Source: Runella defluvii (lineage in GTDB: Bacteria; Bacteroidota; Bacteroidia; Cytophagales; Spirosomataceae). From it: a stretch of 64,000 nt of DNA. Both the position numbers and the translations under genes were made by a program. Shown here piece by piece: positions 26,480 to 37,041 of this stretch; the stretch's first letter is position 1; each line of letters opens with the position of its first letter. The stretch covers positions 228,206 through 292,205 of the forward strand of contig NZ_JACIBY010000002.1 in assembly GCF_014195535.1 (NCBI RefSeq). Reading direction: 5' to 3'. The notes beneath the pieces were generated by a model. It was not told where the DNA came from. It searched no databases and was given only the letters and a program-made list of their open reading frames with translations.

Positions 26480-27931
26480 ATGAAAAAATGGTTACTCGCC
26501 TTTGCGCTGGGTTTTAGTGCATATACCCAGGCTCAACAAAAATATACCCTCCAACAGTGCGTTGGTATAGCGTTGGAAAACAACTTGCAACTGAAACAAC
26601 AGGGACTTCAGGTGCAATCTGGCCAAAATACCCTCGACCAATCGAAGTGGCAGAAATTCCCTACCCTCAATTTAAGCGCCAACCAAGGTTTACAATCGGG
26701 ACGTAACATCGACCCTTTTACCAACCAATTTGTGGAGCAAACGGTCAATTTTTCAAGCTTCCAGTTAAATACAGGTGTCAATCTGTTTAATGGGTACCAA
26801 CTTAAAAATACCATTAAGCAAAATCAGCAAAACCTTCAGGCGCTGCAAAAAGACGTTGAAAGCAATCGCAACGCGCTTATTTTGAACGTGGCTACGTCGT
26901 ATCTCAACGTACTTAATAACCAAGAGCAATTGGAGTTTGCCCGTCGCCAAGCCGAAACAACGCGGTTTCAGTTGGAACGTACCGAGAAATTGGTAAAAGC
27001 AGGTTCGTTGCCCGAAATCAACCTATACGATATTCGTTCGCAATTGGCCAATGATGAGTTGTCGATTGTCAATGCGCAAAACAGCATCGAAATTGCGAAA
27101 TTGACCCTCAAGCAATACCTCAATTTGCCCGCCAGCGACAATTTTGACCTTATCCCTATTAACCTACCGCTTCCCTCAACGTCAGCGCCTTATGATGCAA
27201 CGTTGGAGCAAGTTTATAATGCCGCCATCAAATACCTACCTGATATGGAAGCAGCCACGCTTCGGATTGAAAGTGCCAAAACAGGCATTGAGATTGCGCG
27301 CGGTGCCAAACTGCCCTCGTTGTCGCTCGGTGGAGGTTTAAGTTCGTCTTTTTCAAGTGCCGCCCCTAAACAACGTTTTGTAGGCGACGGAGGGGCTTCT
27401 AGGGTCGTGGATGTTCCTTCGACAACCAAGTACGTTTCTTATGCTGGATTTACCGTTCCTGTGATTGAAAAAACAACCATCCCGAGCGGGTCAATTCAAA
27501 ACTTTGGGTACCTCGACCAATTAAGCTTCAACCGCAATGCTTCGTTGTCGCTATCGCTTCGTGTACCGATTTTCAACGCTTATCAAGTAAGGTACCGCAT
27601 TGCGAATGCCCAAATTCAGCAGAAAAATGCCGAATATCAATCCCAAATTGTGCGTAACCAAGTACGTCAAACGATAGAGCAAGCCTATTACACCATGCTC
27701 AACGCCGCCAAACGCTACGAGGCTACGGCCAAGCAAATCGAATCGTTGGAGTTGTCGTTCAAAGCCGCCGAGGCCCGCCTCAATGCGGGAGCCATCAACG
27801 CCGTTGAATACAACATTTCAAAAAACAACCTCGACCGCTCGCGGGCAAGCCTTGTTCAGGCCAAATACGAGTACATTTTCCGTACCAAGATTTTGGATTT
27901 CTACCAAAACAAACCATTGTCACTTGAGTAG
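26480..27931 (+). CDS. TolC-family outer membrane efflux protein
   Basis: A 483-aa outer membrane channel of a tripartite efflux or secretion system. Signal peptide MKKWLLAFALGFSAYTQAQ. Two outer-membrane-efflux repeats rich in coiled coil follow (about 25-230 and 240-475), with TLEQVYNAAIKYLPDMEAA starting the second half. It is followed after 70 bp by a MacA-like adaptor on the same strand, so the two form an operon. A near-match -7 box (TAACCTTG) lies at 26450-26457. Confidence 0.93.
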   Translation: MKKWLLAFALGFSAYTQAQQKYTLQQCVGIALENNLQLKQQGLQVQSGQNTLDQSKWQKFPTLNLSANQGLQSGRNIDPFTNQFVEQTVNFSSFQLNTGVNLFNGYQLKNTIKQNQQNLQALQKDVESNRNALILNVATSYLNVLNNQEQLEFARRQAETTRFQLERTEKLVKAGSLPEINLYDIRSQLANDELSIVNAQNSIEIAKLTLKQYLNLPASDNFDLIPINLPLPSTSAPYDATLEQVYNAAIKYLPDMEAATLRIESAKTGIEIARGAKLPSLSLGGGLSSSFSSAAPKQRFVGDGGASRVVDVPSTTKYVSYAGFTVPVIEKTTIPSGSIQNFGYLDQLSFNRNASLSLSLRVPIFNAYQVRYRIANAQIQQKNAEYQSQIVRNQVRQTIEQAYYTMLNAAKRYEATAKQIESLELSFKAAEARLNAGAINAVEYNISKNNLDRSRASLVQAKYEYIFRTKILDFYQNKPLSLE

Positions 27932-28001
27932 TAAATCCCCTCTTTTCCTAACCGCATCAACCGAAACCGAACTGACTAAAATCAAAACTTTATCGTAGGC
28001 C

Positions 28002-29399
28002 ATGGCACAAAAATCTTCTTCAAAAATATGGTGGATACTCGGAGGCGTTGTCGTTGCCCTCGGTGCAGGACTGTTTATTGCCAAACAAGCTGGATGGATT
28101 GGCAAAGTAAAGCCCACCGAAGTAGAATTTACCAAAGTAAAACGCTCTGACATCATTGAACGCGTAAGTGCGTCGGGAAAAGTTCAGCCAGAAATAGAAG
28201 TAAAAATCAGCCCTGACGTTCCTGGAGAAATCATTGGCTTGTACGTCGAAGAAGGCGATTCGGTCGTAAAAGGCCAATTGTTAGCCAAAATTCGCCCCGA
28301 CAACTACGAAGCGCTTTTGGCACGTTCGCAGGCGTCGGTCAACTCAAGTAAGGCCGAAGTAGAACGTTCAAAAGCATCGCTTGCCCAATCGAATGCCCAG
28401 TTGATTCGTGCTAAAACAGAATATGAACGTAATCAGAAACTACTAGCTGACAAAGTGGTAGCAGAAGCTGATTTTCAGCGCAGTGAGGCCGACTATCGCG
28501 TGGCACAACAAAACGTAGAAGCGGCTAAAGCTGCCGTTGAAGCATCAAAATTTAACGTACAAAGTGCCGAAGCAGCACTCCGTGATGCGGCAGAAAACTT
28601 GCGCAAAACCACCATTTACGCCCCCCAAAGCGGAACTGTTTCAAAACTAAACGTAGAACTAGGCGACCGTGTCGTAGGAACCTCCCAAATGGCAGGTACC
28701 GAAATGATGCGTATTGCCAACCTCAACAACATGGAAGTTCGCGTGGATGTTAACGAAAACGACATCGTGCGAGTCAATTTGGGCGATACCGTTGAGATTG
28801 AAGTTGACTCCTACGCTGACCGTAAGTTTAAGGGGATGGTCACTGAAATTGCCAACACAGCCAACGGCGTCGGAACGGCCACAGCCGCTTCTAACTCTGC
28901 GGATGCCGTCACTGAATTTGAAGTAAAAATCAAGATTCTGAACTCATCGTATCGTGATTTGATGGCTAAACGTGCCAAAAAATCATACCCTTTCAAACCA
29001 GGAATGACTGCCGCCGTTGAAATCATTACCGAACGTAAGTTGGGCGTTTTATCAGTACCAATTTCGGCCGTCACAACCCGTGGAAAAGAAGATGAAAACG
29101 GCGAGAAAAAAGAAGGTGAGGAAGCTCCTGCTTCGTCAAACAACAACGAATCCAAAGCGAAGAAAGAAGAGAAGTTGAAAGAGCTAGTTTTCATCAACGA
29201 CAAAGGCAAAGCGGCTACGCGTGAGGTAGTAACTGGCATCAGTGATTTTGAAAACATTGAAATTATTTCAGGGCTTAAAGAAGGAGAAGAAATCATTTCT
29301 GGGCCGTTTATCGAAGTCTCCAAACGCCTTAAAGCAGGTACGTTGGTAGGCAAAAAGGTTGAAAAGAAAAAAGACGCAAAAGACACGAAGCAAGAATAA
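28002..29399 (+). CDS. Periplasmic adaptor (membrane fusion) protein, MacA/HlyD family
   Basis: A 465-aa adaptor that would bridge an inner-membrane pump and the TolC-like channel encoded just upstream. An N-terminal membrane anchor (WWILGGVVVALGAGLFIA) is followed by a lipoyl/biotinyl-like half (VSPDV..GEIIGLYVEEGDSV near 65-85), a long alpha-helical hairpin (about 105-200), IYAPQSGTVSKLNVELGDRV near 206, and beta-barrel domains. A Glu/Lys/Ser-rich insertion lies near 365-395. No inner-membrane component follows; the next gene is an OmpA-family protein. A strong terminator ends the operon. Confidence 0.92.
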   Translation: MAQKSSSKIWWILGGVVVALGAGLFIAKQAGWIGKVKPTEVEFTKVKRSDIIERVSASGKVQPEIEVKISPDVPGEIIGLYVEEGDSVVKGQLLAKIRPDNYEALLARSQASVNSSKAEVERSKASLAQSNAQLIRAKTEYERNQKLLADKVVAEADFQRSEADYRVAQQNVEAAKAAVEASKFNVQSAEAALRDAAENLRKTTIYAPQSGTVSKLNVELGDRVVGTSQMAGTEMMRIANLNNMEVRVDVNENDIVRVNLGDTVEIEVDSYADRKFKGMVTEIANTANGVGTATAASNSADAVTEFEVKIKILNSSYRDLMAKRAKKSYPFKPGMTAAVEIITERKLGVLSVPISAVTTRGKEDENGEKKEGEEAPASSNNNESKAKKEEKLKELVFINDKGKAATREVVTGISDFENIEIISGLKEGEEIISGPFIEVSKRLKAGTLVGKKVEKKKDAKDTKQE

Positions 29400-29440
29400 G
29401 CTCACGTCGTTTAGGTACTTTATTTTAAAGGTTTCCGTCC

Positions 29441-29476
29441 AATGGAATGTTCTTCAAAAGAGCATTCCATTTTTTA
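29441..29476 (+). terminator. Terminator after the TolC-MacA operon
   Basis: Arms 29441-29454 and 29458-29471 (AATGGAATG..TCTT / AAGA..CATTCCATT, one wobble) with a 3-nt loop and a following T run. Confidence 0.85.
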
Positions 29477-29546
29477 TTACAAGGGTATTCTCCATTAAAA
29501 ACATAGGGTTTTACGGCAGCTTTATCATTTTTTAAGGGAAAGTACT

Positions 29547-29554
29547 TAAATTTG
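29547..29554 (+). promoter_or_regulatory. -7 promoter box TAAATTTG
   Basis: Exact TAnnTTTG, 25 bp before the ATG of the OmpA-family gene. Confidence 0.5.
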
Positions 29555-29579
29555 CCTATTCTCCTATTTCCCCTAACCT

Positions 29580-31706
29580 ATGCGTCTTACAGTCAGTTTT
29601 TTAGTTTTTTTGGCAAGTTTGTATTCCTCCTCCCTCTGGGGACAAACCGAATTCCGTCTTGGCGTCGAAGTTCGAGACAAATACACCAAGCGTCCGCTTG
29701 TGCCGATTGTCTCGGTTTTGGCCGTCAATACCGAATCCGAATTACCAGGCCAAATGGTCAATGATGCTTACGTTGTCAAAGTAAATCCAGGCACTCAATA
29801 TCAAGTATTTGTTGCTTTTCAAGAGTACAAAACCTACCGCCAAACGCACACGTTTGAGGCGGGGGCTCCTTCCTCCACAGGCTATTTTCCTTTTGTGATT
29901 GACCTCGAACCACTCAATCCCCCAAAAACATTTGCGGTGGCCACAACTACCAATGCTGGGCATACCATCTTAGTAATTGACAAAGCACAGCGCTCTGTCG
30001 TTGCCAAGGCGGTAGTCACCATCAAAGACGAACGAAGTGGACAATTTATTACCGCCAAAAAGAATCCTAACGTTGGAGGGAGCTGGCTGGCTGAGTTAAA
30101 AGATACTGAGCAATATACCCTCGAAGTCAGCGCTCCCGAGTATGAAACTTACAAGAGTTCGCTAAAAATTAAAGCAGGGGAAGCCACGGAAGTGGTTCTT
30201 AATCGAATCCCCAAACAAGAGCTAAAATTTGTTGCCATTGACGCCCTTACCAACAAACCCGTAGCGGCACAATTTAAGCTTTCGGACGAAATAAAAGAAA
30301 GCTATACAGGTACCACCAAAGCAGATGGAGAACTGTTTAACCCCACCGTAGTCGTTCAAAAACAACCTTATAATCTGTCAGTTACTGCCAGCGGTTACCG
30401 ACGTTACGAATCAAAACTTTCGATTACAACCACCTCCTCCGCTCCCGCTACTCCACAAGTAATTAAGCTCTCAAAAGTAGATGTTATCCTAAAAATTAGA
30501 ATCATTGAAGAACAATCTGGACAGCCAATCGTGGCCAACTTACGGGTGATTGACCAAGCCGATAAACGTGCCATTCTGAACATTAAAGGAACACCAGAAG
30601 GACAAGCTGTCACGCCCATTAGCCCTGGTCGTCAATACATTATTGAAGCAGAAGCCAAGGGTTTTATGTCGTACCAACAACCGCTGGATAAAGTACTCCC
30701 ACTCCTGACGGAAACAAGCGACTTAACCGTCAAACTGGCTAAAATCGACGATACTTACCTCAGCCTCACCGCAACTGACGCCAACACAGGACAACGTATC
30801 CCAGCCATTTTTAAAATTACGGCCTCCCTCACCGAACAAACGACGGAAGTAAGAGGAACAACCTCAACCATTGCCAAACATAAAATAAAAGAACCTGATA
30901 TTTATAAAATTGAAGTTGTTTCAAATGGTTACCAATCGGTTACCCACGACCTTGATGCCGAAGAAATGAAGGTAGGTCAAGTGTTTTCGTACGAAGCCAA
31001 ACTTACACCCAACGCGGCCAAACCTGCCGCCTCGCCTTCACATGTATTCACGTTTAAAGTGTTAGATGCCCAATCGCGACGAAGTATCCCTAATCTCCGT
31101 TTTCGCGTCACCAGTATTGCCACTCAGAAAGCGATTCCTGCCAAGGTGAGATATGCCTTTGTGACCACCCAACTTTTCCTCGACCAAGCCTATTTGGTGG
31201 AAGCCGAGGCCGACGGCTACGAAATGTACTCCATGCGTATCGACGCGGGTGATTGGGCCAAAAGAGGCGAATACCTGACCAATGTTTCGTTGATTTCTCA
31301 CAAAAAAGCCGCCGCTAAGGGCAAACCTGTTGTAAACGAAAAAATCTTTGACAATATCAAAGCAGGCCAAACGCTGACGATTGAAGATAATGTTTACTTT
31401 GACCAAAGTAGCTATATCTTACGGCCAGAAGCTTACGGCCAACTAAACCGCCTAGCGGCGATTATGGCAAAAAATACTGACATTAAAATCGAAATCGTAG
31501 GCCATACAGACAATATAGGCGACCCTAGGCTCAATCAAACCCTTTCGGAGCAACGCGCCAAAGTAATCGCCAACTACCTTATCAATCAAGGTGCGACCGA
31601 AGCCAACATAGCCCACCGTGGCGAAGGCCAAAGCAAACCCATTGCTCCCAATGATTCGGAAGAGAATCGCCAACGCAACCGTCGGGTACAGTTCCTGATT
31701 AAATAA
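29580..31706 (+). CDS. OmpA-family protein with repeated carboxypeptidase-regulatory-like domains
   Basis: A 708-aa cell-envelope protein. Signal peptide MRLTVSFLVFLASLYSSSLWG. About five tandem beta-sandwich modules of 90-110 aa follow (about 25-590), each with a pattern like VVDKATKRPV..A.V...D and YEVEVSAPGY..Y, resembling CarboxypepD_reg or PEGA-like folds. The C-terminal OmpA domain (about 600-705) has VYFDQSSYILRPEAYGQLNR and IVGHTDNIGDPRLNQTLSEQ, the peptidoglycan-binding signature. It probably tethers a surface or periplasmic structure to the cell wall. It has its own -7 box and a following hairpin. Confidence 0.88.
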   Translation: MRLTVSFLVFLASLYSSSLWGQTEFRLGVEVRDKYTKRPLVPIVSVLAVNTESELPGQMVNDAYVVKVNPGTQYQVFVAFQEYKTYRQTHTFEAGAPSSTGYFPFVIDLEPLNPPKTFAVATTTNAGHTILVIDKAQRSVVAKAVVTIKDERSGQFITAKKNPNVGGSWLAELKDTEQYTLEVSAPEYETYKSSLKIKAGEATEVVLNRIPKQELKFVAIDALTNKPVAAQFKLSDEIKESYTGTTKADGELFNPTVVVQKQPYNLSVTASGYRRYESKLSITTTSSAPATPQVIKLSKVDVILKIRIIEEQSGQPIVANLRVIDQADKRAILNIKGTPEGQAVTPISPGRQYIIEAEAKGFMSYQQPLDKVLPLLTETSDLTVKLAKIDDTYLSLTATDANTGQRIPAIFKITASLTEQTTEVRGTTSTIAKHKIKEPDIYKIEVVSNGYQSVTHDLDAEEMKVGQVFSYEAKLTPNAAKPAASPSHVFTFKVLDAQSRRSIPNLRFRVTSIATQKAIPAKVRYAFVTTQLFLDQAYLVEAEADGYEMYSMRIDAGDWAKRGEYLTNVSLISHKKAAAKGKPVVNEKIFDNIKAGQTLTIEDNVYFDQSSYILRPEAYGQLNRLAAIMAKNTDIKIEIVGHTDNIGDPRLNQTLSEQRAKVIANYLINQGATEANIAHRGEGQSKPIAPNDSEENRQRNRRVQFLIK

Positions 31707-31728
31707 CAGCCTTCAAGCATGTCTTGCC

Positions 31729-31765
31729 CAAGGGAGCCTATTCTTAAAATGGATAGGCTCCCTTG
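31729..31765 (+). terminator. Hairpin after the OmpA-family gene
   Basis: AAGGGAGCCTAT (31730-31741) pairs with ATAGGCTCCCTT (31753-31764), extended by C-G, with an 11-nt loop. No long T run follows immediately. The rest of the 279-bp gap before susC is AT-rich with no gene. Confidence 0.65.
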
Positions 31766-31985
31766 CCATTTAGGCCCTTTGTGCTATTTTTTTATACCAA
31801 AATCTGCCATCCCCACCTTATTTATCGACATACAGGTCACTAATTTCGACCAAATCATATTTTTCTGAAAAATATTTTTTTTAAATTTTTAAAGTAAAAA
31901 TGACATTTTTCCTAGTTTTACGGTAAGAATGGTTTACTGTTCTTTGTTATTGCTCATTCTATCTATCTAACTTTTTTTTTAACAC

Positions 31986-34900
31986 ATGAAAAAACAGCTC
32001 TACCTAGCTGCGTTGCTGTGGCTTGTTGTACTAACAACATGGGCACAAAGCCGCCTCACTGGCCGCGTCACTGACTCAAATGATGGGAATCCACTACCCG
32101 GCGTTAGTGTACTCATCAAAGGAACCAACACAGGTGTTACCACCGACGGCGAAGGCCGCTTCACACTCACCCCTCCATCTGCTGGCGCAACACTTGTGGT
32201 ATCCTACATTGGATACAATACGCAAGAAATTGCGATTGGAAACCGTACGACAATTGATGTGGCTTTGGCCGTCGATGTAAAGTCGCTTTCGGAAGTGGTT
32301 GTAACGGGCTACGCTTCTCAGCGTAAAAAAGACATTACGGGAGCCGTAACTGTGGTAAGTGCCAAAGAACTTACGGCAACCCCTGCGGCCAGCGTCACTC
32401 AAATGCTTCAAGGTCGTGCATCAGGGGTAGTAGTCGGAAACGATAACTCACCTGGTGGTGGTACCATGGTGCGTATTCGCGGGTTTGGTTCAATCAACAA
32501 CAACAGCCCACTTTACGTGATTGATGGTGTGCCTACGCAAGGTACGTTGAACCAATTGAACCCCAACGACATCGAGTCTATGCAGGTGTTGAAAGATGCT
32601 TCAGCGGCTTCTATTTACGGAGCGCGTGCCGCCAACGGGGTTGTGATTATCACGACCAAAAAAGGCAAAGTGGGCGAACCAAGCATTACTTTTGACTTCT
32701 ACAGCGGTACGCAACGCCCAGGCAAAATGCTGAAGCTATTGAACACCCAAGAGCTTGGACAGTATTTGTACGAGTCTGAGTTGGGAGCGGGAAAAAACCC
32801 TTCGGCAGCATCGCCTTCGGCACAGTACAAATTTGGCCCTAACGGTGAGCAAACGATTGCAGATTACATCTACCCTAACGTATTTGGGGCGCTGCCTTCT
32901 AACTATACCTATACCAACGACATCGCTGACCCTAACTTAGGTAAAACGGCTTTCAACATTACGAAAGCCAACAAAGAAGGGACTGACTGGCAGGATGTGA
33001 TTTTTGACCCTGCCCCTATCGCCAACTTCCAAATAGGAGCTACAGGTGGTATGAAGTCAGGTAAATACGCGATTTCGGCCAACTACTTCAAACAAGACGG
33101 TATCTTACGCTATACCAAGTACGACAGATACTCTGTCCGTGCCAATACGGAGTTTACCAAAGGAAAACTTACCATCGGAGAAAACTTTACGTTCTCTTAC
33201 GACGAAAGACAAGGGATTACGAACAACGACGAGTCAAACCCGATTATGTTTGCCATTCGTGTTCACCCGATTATCCCTGTGTTTGACATCACTGGCGGCC
33301 CTGCCGAATTGGGTGGAACCAACACCTCTCCTTACAATGGTTTCGCGGGAAGTAGAGGTAGTAACCTCGGGAATGCTCCTAACCCATTGGCACGTTTGTA
33401 CCGTGAAAAAGACAACATTACCAAAGGTTCGCACGTATTCGGAAACGTATTTGCAGAGTTAGACATCCTTCCTGGATTGAAAGCACGCACAAGCCTTGGT
33501 TTGGAATATAACCAATACAACCGCTCAGAGTACTTCCACCGCGACATTGAAGCTGCCGAAGCACGTAACGCCAACAGTTTGAACGTGATTAATCAATTCG
33601 ACCGTTCGTTGACTTGGTTTAACACCTTGAACTATAGCAAAACAATAGGCGTCCACAATTTCAACGTACTTGTAGGTACAGAAGCTGTTAAAACGTATGC
33701 GTTTGGTTTCCAAGCCAGTCGTAGTGCTTTTGCTTTCGATGATTTGGATTACCGCTACCTTGATGCAGGTTCGGCCTCAGGTTTGAGCAACGCAGGTGGT
33801 GGCGCAACGCTCAGTGCCTTGTTCTCACAGTTTGGAAAAATCAACTACGCATACAAAGACTTCATCCTTGCTGACTTCACCCTTCGTCGCGACGGTTCTT
33901 CACGTTTCTCAGCAGCCAACCGCTACGCAATCTTCCCTGCATTCTCGGTGGGTATGCGTATGACCGAGCTTGGTTTTATGAAAGAAGTGAAGTTTATCAA
34001 CGACTTGAAATTACGGGCAGGTTGGGGTAAAACAGGAAACCAGTTAATTCCTAACGTTTACAACGCTTACACGCTTTACGCAGCAGACCCATCCAACAAC
34101 GCCTACGACATCAACGGTACTGGAACGTCCATCGTTGGAGGTTTTGACCTTGTGCAGTTTGGTAACCCTCAAGGTAAATGGGAAACCAACACCTCTACAA
34201 ACATCGGTATTGACGCGGTGTTGTTGAACAACAAGGTGGAATTGGTGGTGGACTGGTACAACCGTCTAACAAGCAACATGCTTACCCAGATTGCGATTCC
34301 ACGTACGGCAGGTTCTGGTACTATCCCATACACCAACATTGGCTCGGTACAAAACCGTGGGATTGACCTTGGTATCAACTTCCGTGACAAAAAAGGAGAC
34401 TTCCGCTACCAAGTGGGCATGAACTTTGGTCACTACAAAAACGAAGTGAAGAAATTGAACGACGACCCGAACGCTACGGTGTTTGGTTTCACGACGCGTC
34501 TTCCTGCCATTTCGGCAACGAAAGCTGGTTTGCCAATCGCTAGTTACTATGGTTATATCGTAGATGGTATCATCAAAGACGATGCAGAAGCAGCAGCTGC
34601 TCCTAAGTTTGGAACATACACCAGAGCAGGGGTATTCAAATTCCGTGACATTAACGGTGATGGCGTAATCACTGCCGCTGACCGTACCATCATGGGCAAC
34701 CCTCACCCTAAATTTACGTATGGTCTCAACATCAATTTAGGTTACAAAAACTGGGATTTGACCATGTTTGGTCAAGGAGTTCAAGGCAACCAACTGTTCA
34801 ACTACGTTCGTTACTGGACAGACTTCAACGTATTCCAAGGCAACCGTTCAAAAGAAATGTTGTACGACTCTTGGAGAAAACCAGGGGACGATGCGAAACT

Positions 34901-35219
34901 TCCTCGCTTGAACTCTGGGGATGCTACAAGCCAGCAAGTTTCTTCGTATTTCTTGGAAGACGGCTCGTACTTGCGTTTGAAAAACATCCAGTTGACTTAT
35001 ACTTTACCTAGCACTTTGTTGAAAAAACTAGGAATGAGTTCTGCTCAGGTTTACATCCAAGGCCAGAACGTTTTTACACTTACAAAATACACTGGTCTTG
35101 ACCCAGATATCAACTTGAGAAGATCAGGTAACGACAACCAAGACATCCACATGGGTATCGACGAAGGTGCGTACCCTGTTGCGAAGTCATATCTTGTAGG
35201 TTTACGCTTTGGTTTCTAA
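31986..35219 (+). CDS. SusC/RagA-family TonB-linked outer membrane protein
   Basis: A 1,077-aa TonB-dependent importer that works with a SusD lipoprotein to take up glycans or peptides. Signal peptide (MKKQLYLAALLWLVVLTTWA), CarboxypepD_reg-like domain (LTGRVTDSNDGNPLPGVSVL near 23), plug domain (MLQGRASGVVVGN near 138, then IRGFGSINNNSPLYVIDGVP), and a C-terminal beta-barrel with family sequences such as KFRDINGDGVI near 880. susD follows after 38 bp. No anti-sigma/ECF pair, hybrid sensor or glycoside hydrolase is next to it, so the substrate is unknown. Confidence 0.96.
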   Translation: MKKQLYLAALLWLVVLTTWAQSRLTGRVTDSNDGNPLPGVSVLIKGTNTGVTTDGEGRFTLTPPSAGATLVVSYIGYNTQEIAIGNRTTIDVALAVDVKSLSEVVVTGYASQRKKDITGAVTVVSAKELTATPAASVTQMLQGRASGVVVGNDNSPGGGTMVRIRGFGSINNNSPLYVIDGVPTQGTLNQLNPNDIESMQVLKDASAASIYGARAANGVVIITTKKGKVGEPSITFDFYSGTQRPGKMLKLLNTQELGQYLYESELGAGKNPSAASPSAQYKFGPNGEQTIADYIYPNVFGALPSNYTYTNDIADPNLGKTAFNITKANKEGTDWQDVIFDPAPIANFQIGATGGMKSGKYAISANYFKQDGILRYTKYDRYSVRANTEFTKGKLTIGENFTFSYDERQGITNNDESNPIMFAIRVHPIIPVFDITGGPAELGGTNTSPYNGFAGSRGSNLGNAPNPLARLYREKDNITKGSHVFGNVFAELDILPGLKARTSLGLEYNQYNRSEYFHRDIEAAEARNANSLNVINQFDRSLTWFNTLNYSKTIGVHNFNVLVGTEAVKTYAFGFQASRSAFAFDDLDYRYLDAGSASGLSNAGGGATLSALFSQFGKINYAYKDFILADFTLRRDGSSRFSAANRYAIFPAFSVGMRMTELGFMKEVKFINDLKLRAGWGKTGNQLIPNVYNAYTLYAADPSNNAYDINGTGTSIVGGFDLVQFGNPQGKWETNTSTNIGIDAVLLNNKVELVVDWYNRLTSNMLTQIAIPRTAGSGTIPYTNIGSVQNRGIDLGINFRDKKGDFRYQVGMNFGHYKNEVKKLNDDPNATVFGFTTRLPAISATKAGLPIASYYGYIVDGIIKDDAEAAAAPKFGTYTRAGVFKFRDINGDGVITAADRTIMGNPHPKFTYGLNINLGYKNWDLTMFGQGVQGNQLFNYVRYWTDFNVFQGNRSKEMLYDSWRKPGDDAKLPRLNSGDATSQQVSSYFLEDGSYLRLKNIQLTYTLPSTLLKKLGMSSAQVYIQGQNVFTLTKYTGLDPDINLRRSGNDNQDIHMGIDEGAYPVAKSYLVGLRFGF

Positions 35220-35257
35220 TCTTAGTCAACAACAAGCAAAACATTTTTGAAACAACA

Positions 35258-37015
35258 ATGAAAAAAGTAATCATACTAACGCTTTTGGTCGGCCTAAGCT
35301 TCTCTTGTTCTGAGAGCTTCTTTGACCTCAAACCCCAAGGACGTGCGTCTTTGGACCAATTATCTACTAAAAACGGTATCAATGCCCTTTTGATTGGCGC
35401 TTATTCATTGCTCGACGGGGTTGGTGCGGGTAACACAGGTCGTCAATCAACGATCTCGAACTACGTTTTCGGTGGTATCAGTAGTGATGACGCCGTAAAA
35501 GGTACCGATGCAGGAGACCAACCTGAGCAGTCGTTTATCGAACAATACAACTGGTTATCAGACAATACCTACTTCTTAGGAAAATGGTGGCACTCGTACG
35601 ACGGCGTTGCCCGTTGTAACGAAGTAATCCAAATCGTAGCCAATGTAAAAGACATGACCGATGCTGAAAAAACGCAGGCCATTGCAGAAGCTCGCTTTTT
35701 GAGAGCTCACTACCATTTTGAGGCAAAGAAAATGTGGAATAACGTGCCGTTTATCGACGAAAAAATCTATAACCGCGATGATCCAAACTCCACAAAGATT
35801 CCTAACGACAAAGACATTTGGCCAAACATCGAAGCTGATTTTGACTTTGCTGCCAAAAACCTTCCTGTAACACAGGCTCAAAAAGGAAGAGCTACCCAGT
35901 GGGCTGCCAAATCGTACTTAGCAAAGGCTTACATTTTCCAAAAGAAATGGGCAGCGGCAAAAACGTTGTTAGAAGATGTCGTGAAAAACTCAGGCAAATC
36001 GCTTGTTGCTAACTACCACGACAACTACCGCACAGTTACTAACAACAATTCGGAGTCTATCTTTGAAGTACAGTTCTCAGTAAACGACGGTACAACGGGT
36101 AATAACGGTAACGCTGGTGACAACCTTAACTGGCCTTATTCGGCAACTGCTCCAGGCCGTGGCTGCTGCGGATTTTACCAACCTTCGCACAACCTCGTAA
36201 ACGCGTTCAAAACAGAGAATGGTTTGCCAATGATTGGCACCGCCGCTGACGGCACGCTCGATACGTACAACAAAGTAGATTTACCAAGTGACCAAGGTAT
36301 CGTCGCTGCAACTGCTTTTACCCTTGACAAAACCATCCCTGTTGACCCTCGCTTGGACTGGACAGTAGGTCGCCGTGGCGTAAACTTCCTTGACTGGGGG
36401 CCAATGCCAGGTTCTACTTGGATTCGTGACCAAGCGTATGCAGGGCCATTCACAGGTAAAAAATGGATGTACTACTTGGCCGAAGAAAACAGCACGACTC
36501 ACTCAACTAGCCGCCGTAACGTAAACAACAACTATCGTCTTATCAAACTTTCGCACGTATTGTTGTGGTTGGCAGAATGTGAAGTAGAGCTTGGTAACTT
36601 AGCGGCAGCAGAAGGTTACGTAAACCAAATTCGTGTACGGGCAAAAACAGGTTCGGTACAAGACCCGACGGTTACTTACAAAGTGGAACCGTATCCAACA
36701 GGTACGTTTGCAGGCAAAGGCGCTGACTATGCACGTAACGCCGTTCGGATGGAACAACGCCTTGAGTTTGCGATGGAAGGCCACCGTTTCTTTGATTTGG
36801 TACGCTGGGGCATCGCCGAAAAAGTATTGAACAAATACGCTGCCGAAGAATCAGTACAAGGAACTGAACCTTCTGGCCGTAAGTTCAACAAGCGTTCGTA
36901 CATGGCAGGAAAAGTTTTTGCTTCTAAAAACTTGTACTTCCCACTTCCACAAGACGAAATCTTGAACAGCCAAAAAGGAGGCCAGCCAACGTTAAAACAA
37001 AACCCAGGCTACTAG
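35258..37015 (+). CDS. SusD/RagB-family surface nutrient-binding lipoprotein
   Basis: A 585-aa lipoprotein that caps the SusC barrel and binds substrate. The signal peptide ends at Cys17 (LVGLSFSC). TPR-like helical features include EARFLRAHYHFEAKKMWNNV near 150, and the C-terminal EQRLEFAMEGHRFFDLVRWG near 497 followed by PLPQDEILNSQ is diagnostic. It is co-transcribed with susC; a strong terminator follows. Confidence 0.96.
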   Translation: MKKVIILTLLVGLSFSCSESFFDLKPQGRASLDQLSTKNGINALLIGAYSLLDGVGAGNTGRQSTISNYVFGGISSDDAVKGTDAGDQPEQSFIEQYNWLSDNTYFLGKWWHSYDGVARCNEVIQIVANVKDMTDAEKTQAIAEARFLRAHYHFEAKKMWNNVPFIDEKIYNRDDPNSTKIPNDKDIWPNIEADFDFAAKNLPVTQAQKGRATQWAAKSYLAKAYIFQKKWAAAKTLLEDVVKNSGKSLVANYHDNYRTVTNNNSESIFEVQFSVNDGTTGNNGNAGDNLNWPYSATAPGRGCCGFYQPSHNLVNAFKTENGLPMIGTAADGTLDTYNKVDLPSDQGIVAATAFTLDKTIPVDPRLDWTVGRRGVNFLDWGPMPGSTWIRDQAYAGPFTGKKWMYYLAEENSTTHSTSRRNVNNNYRLIKLSHVLLWLAECEVELGNLAAAEGYVNQIRVRAKTGSVQDPTVTYKVEPYPTGTFAGKGADYARNAVRMEQRLEFAMEGHRFFDLVRWGIAEKVLNKYAAEESVQGTEPSGRKFNKRSYMAGKVFASKNLYFPLPQDEILNSQKGGQPTLKQNPGY

Positions 37016-37041
37016 ACTTTTTGCTACTATAAATTTCAATC

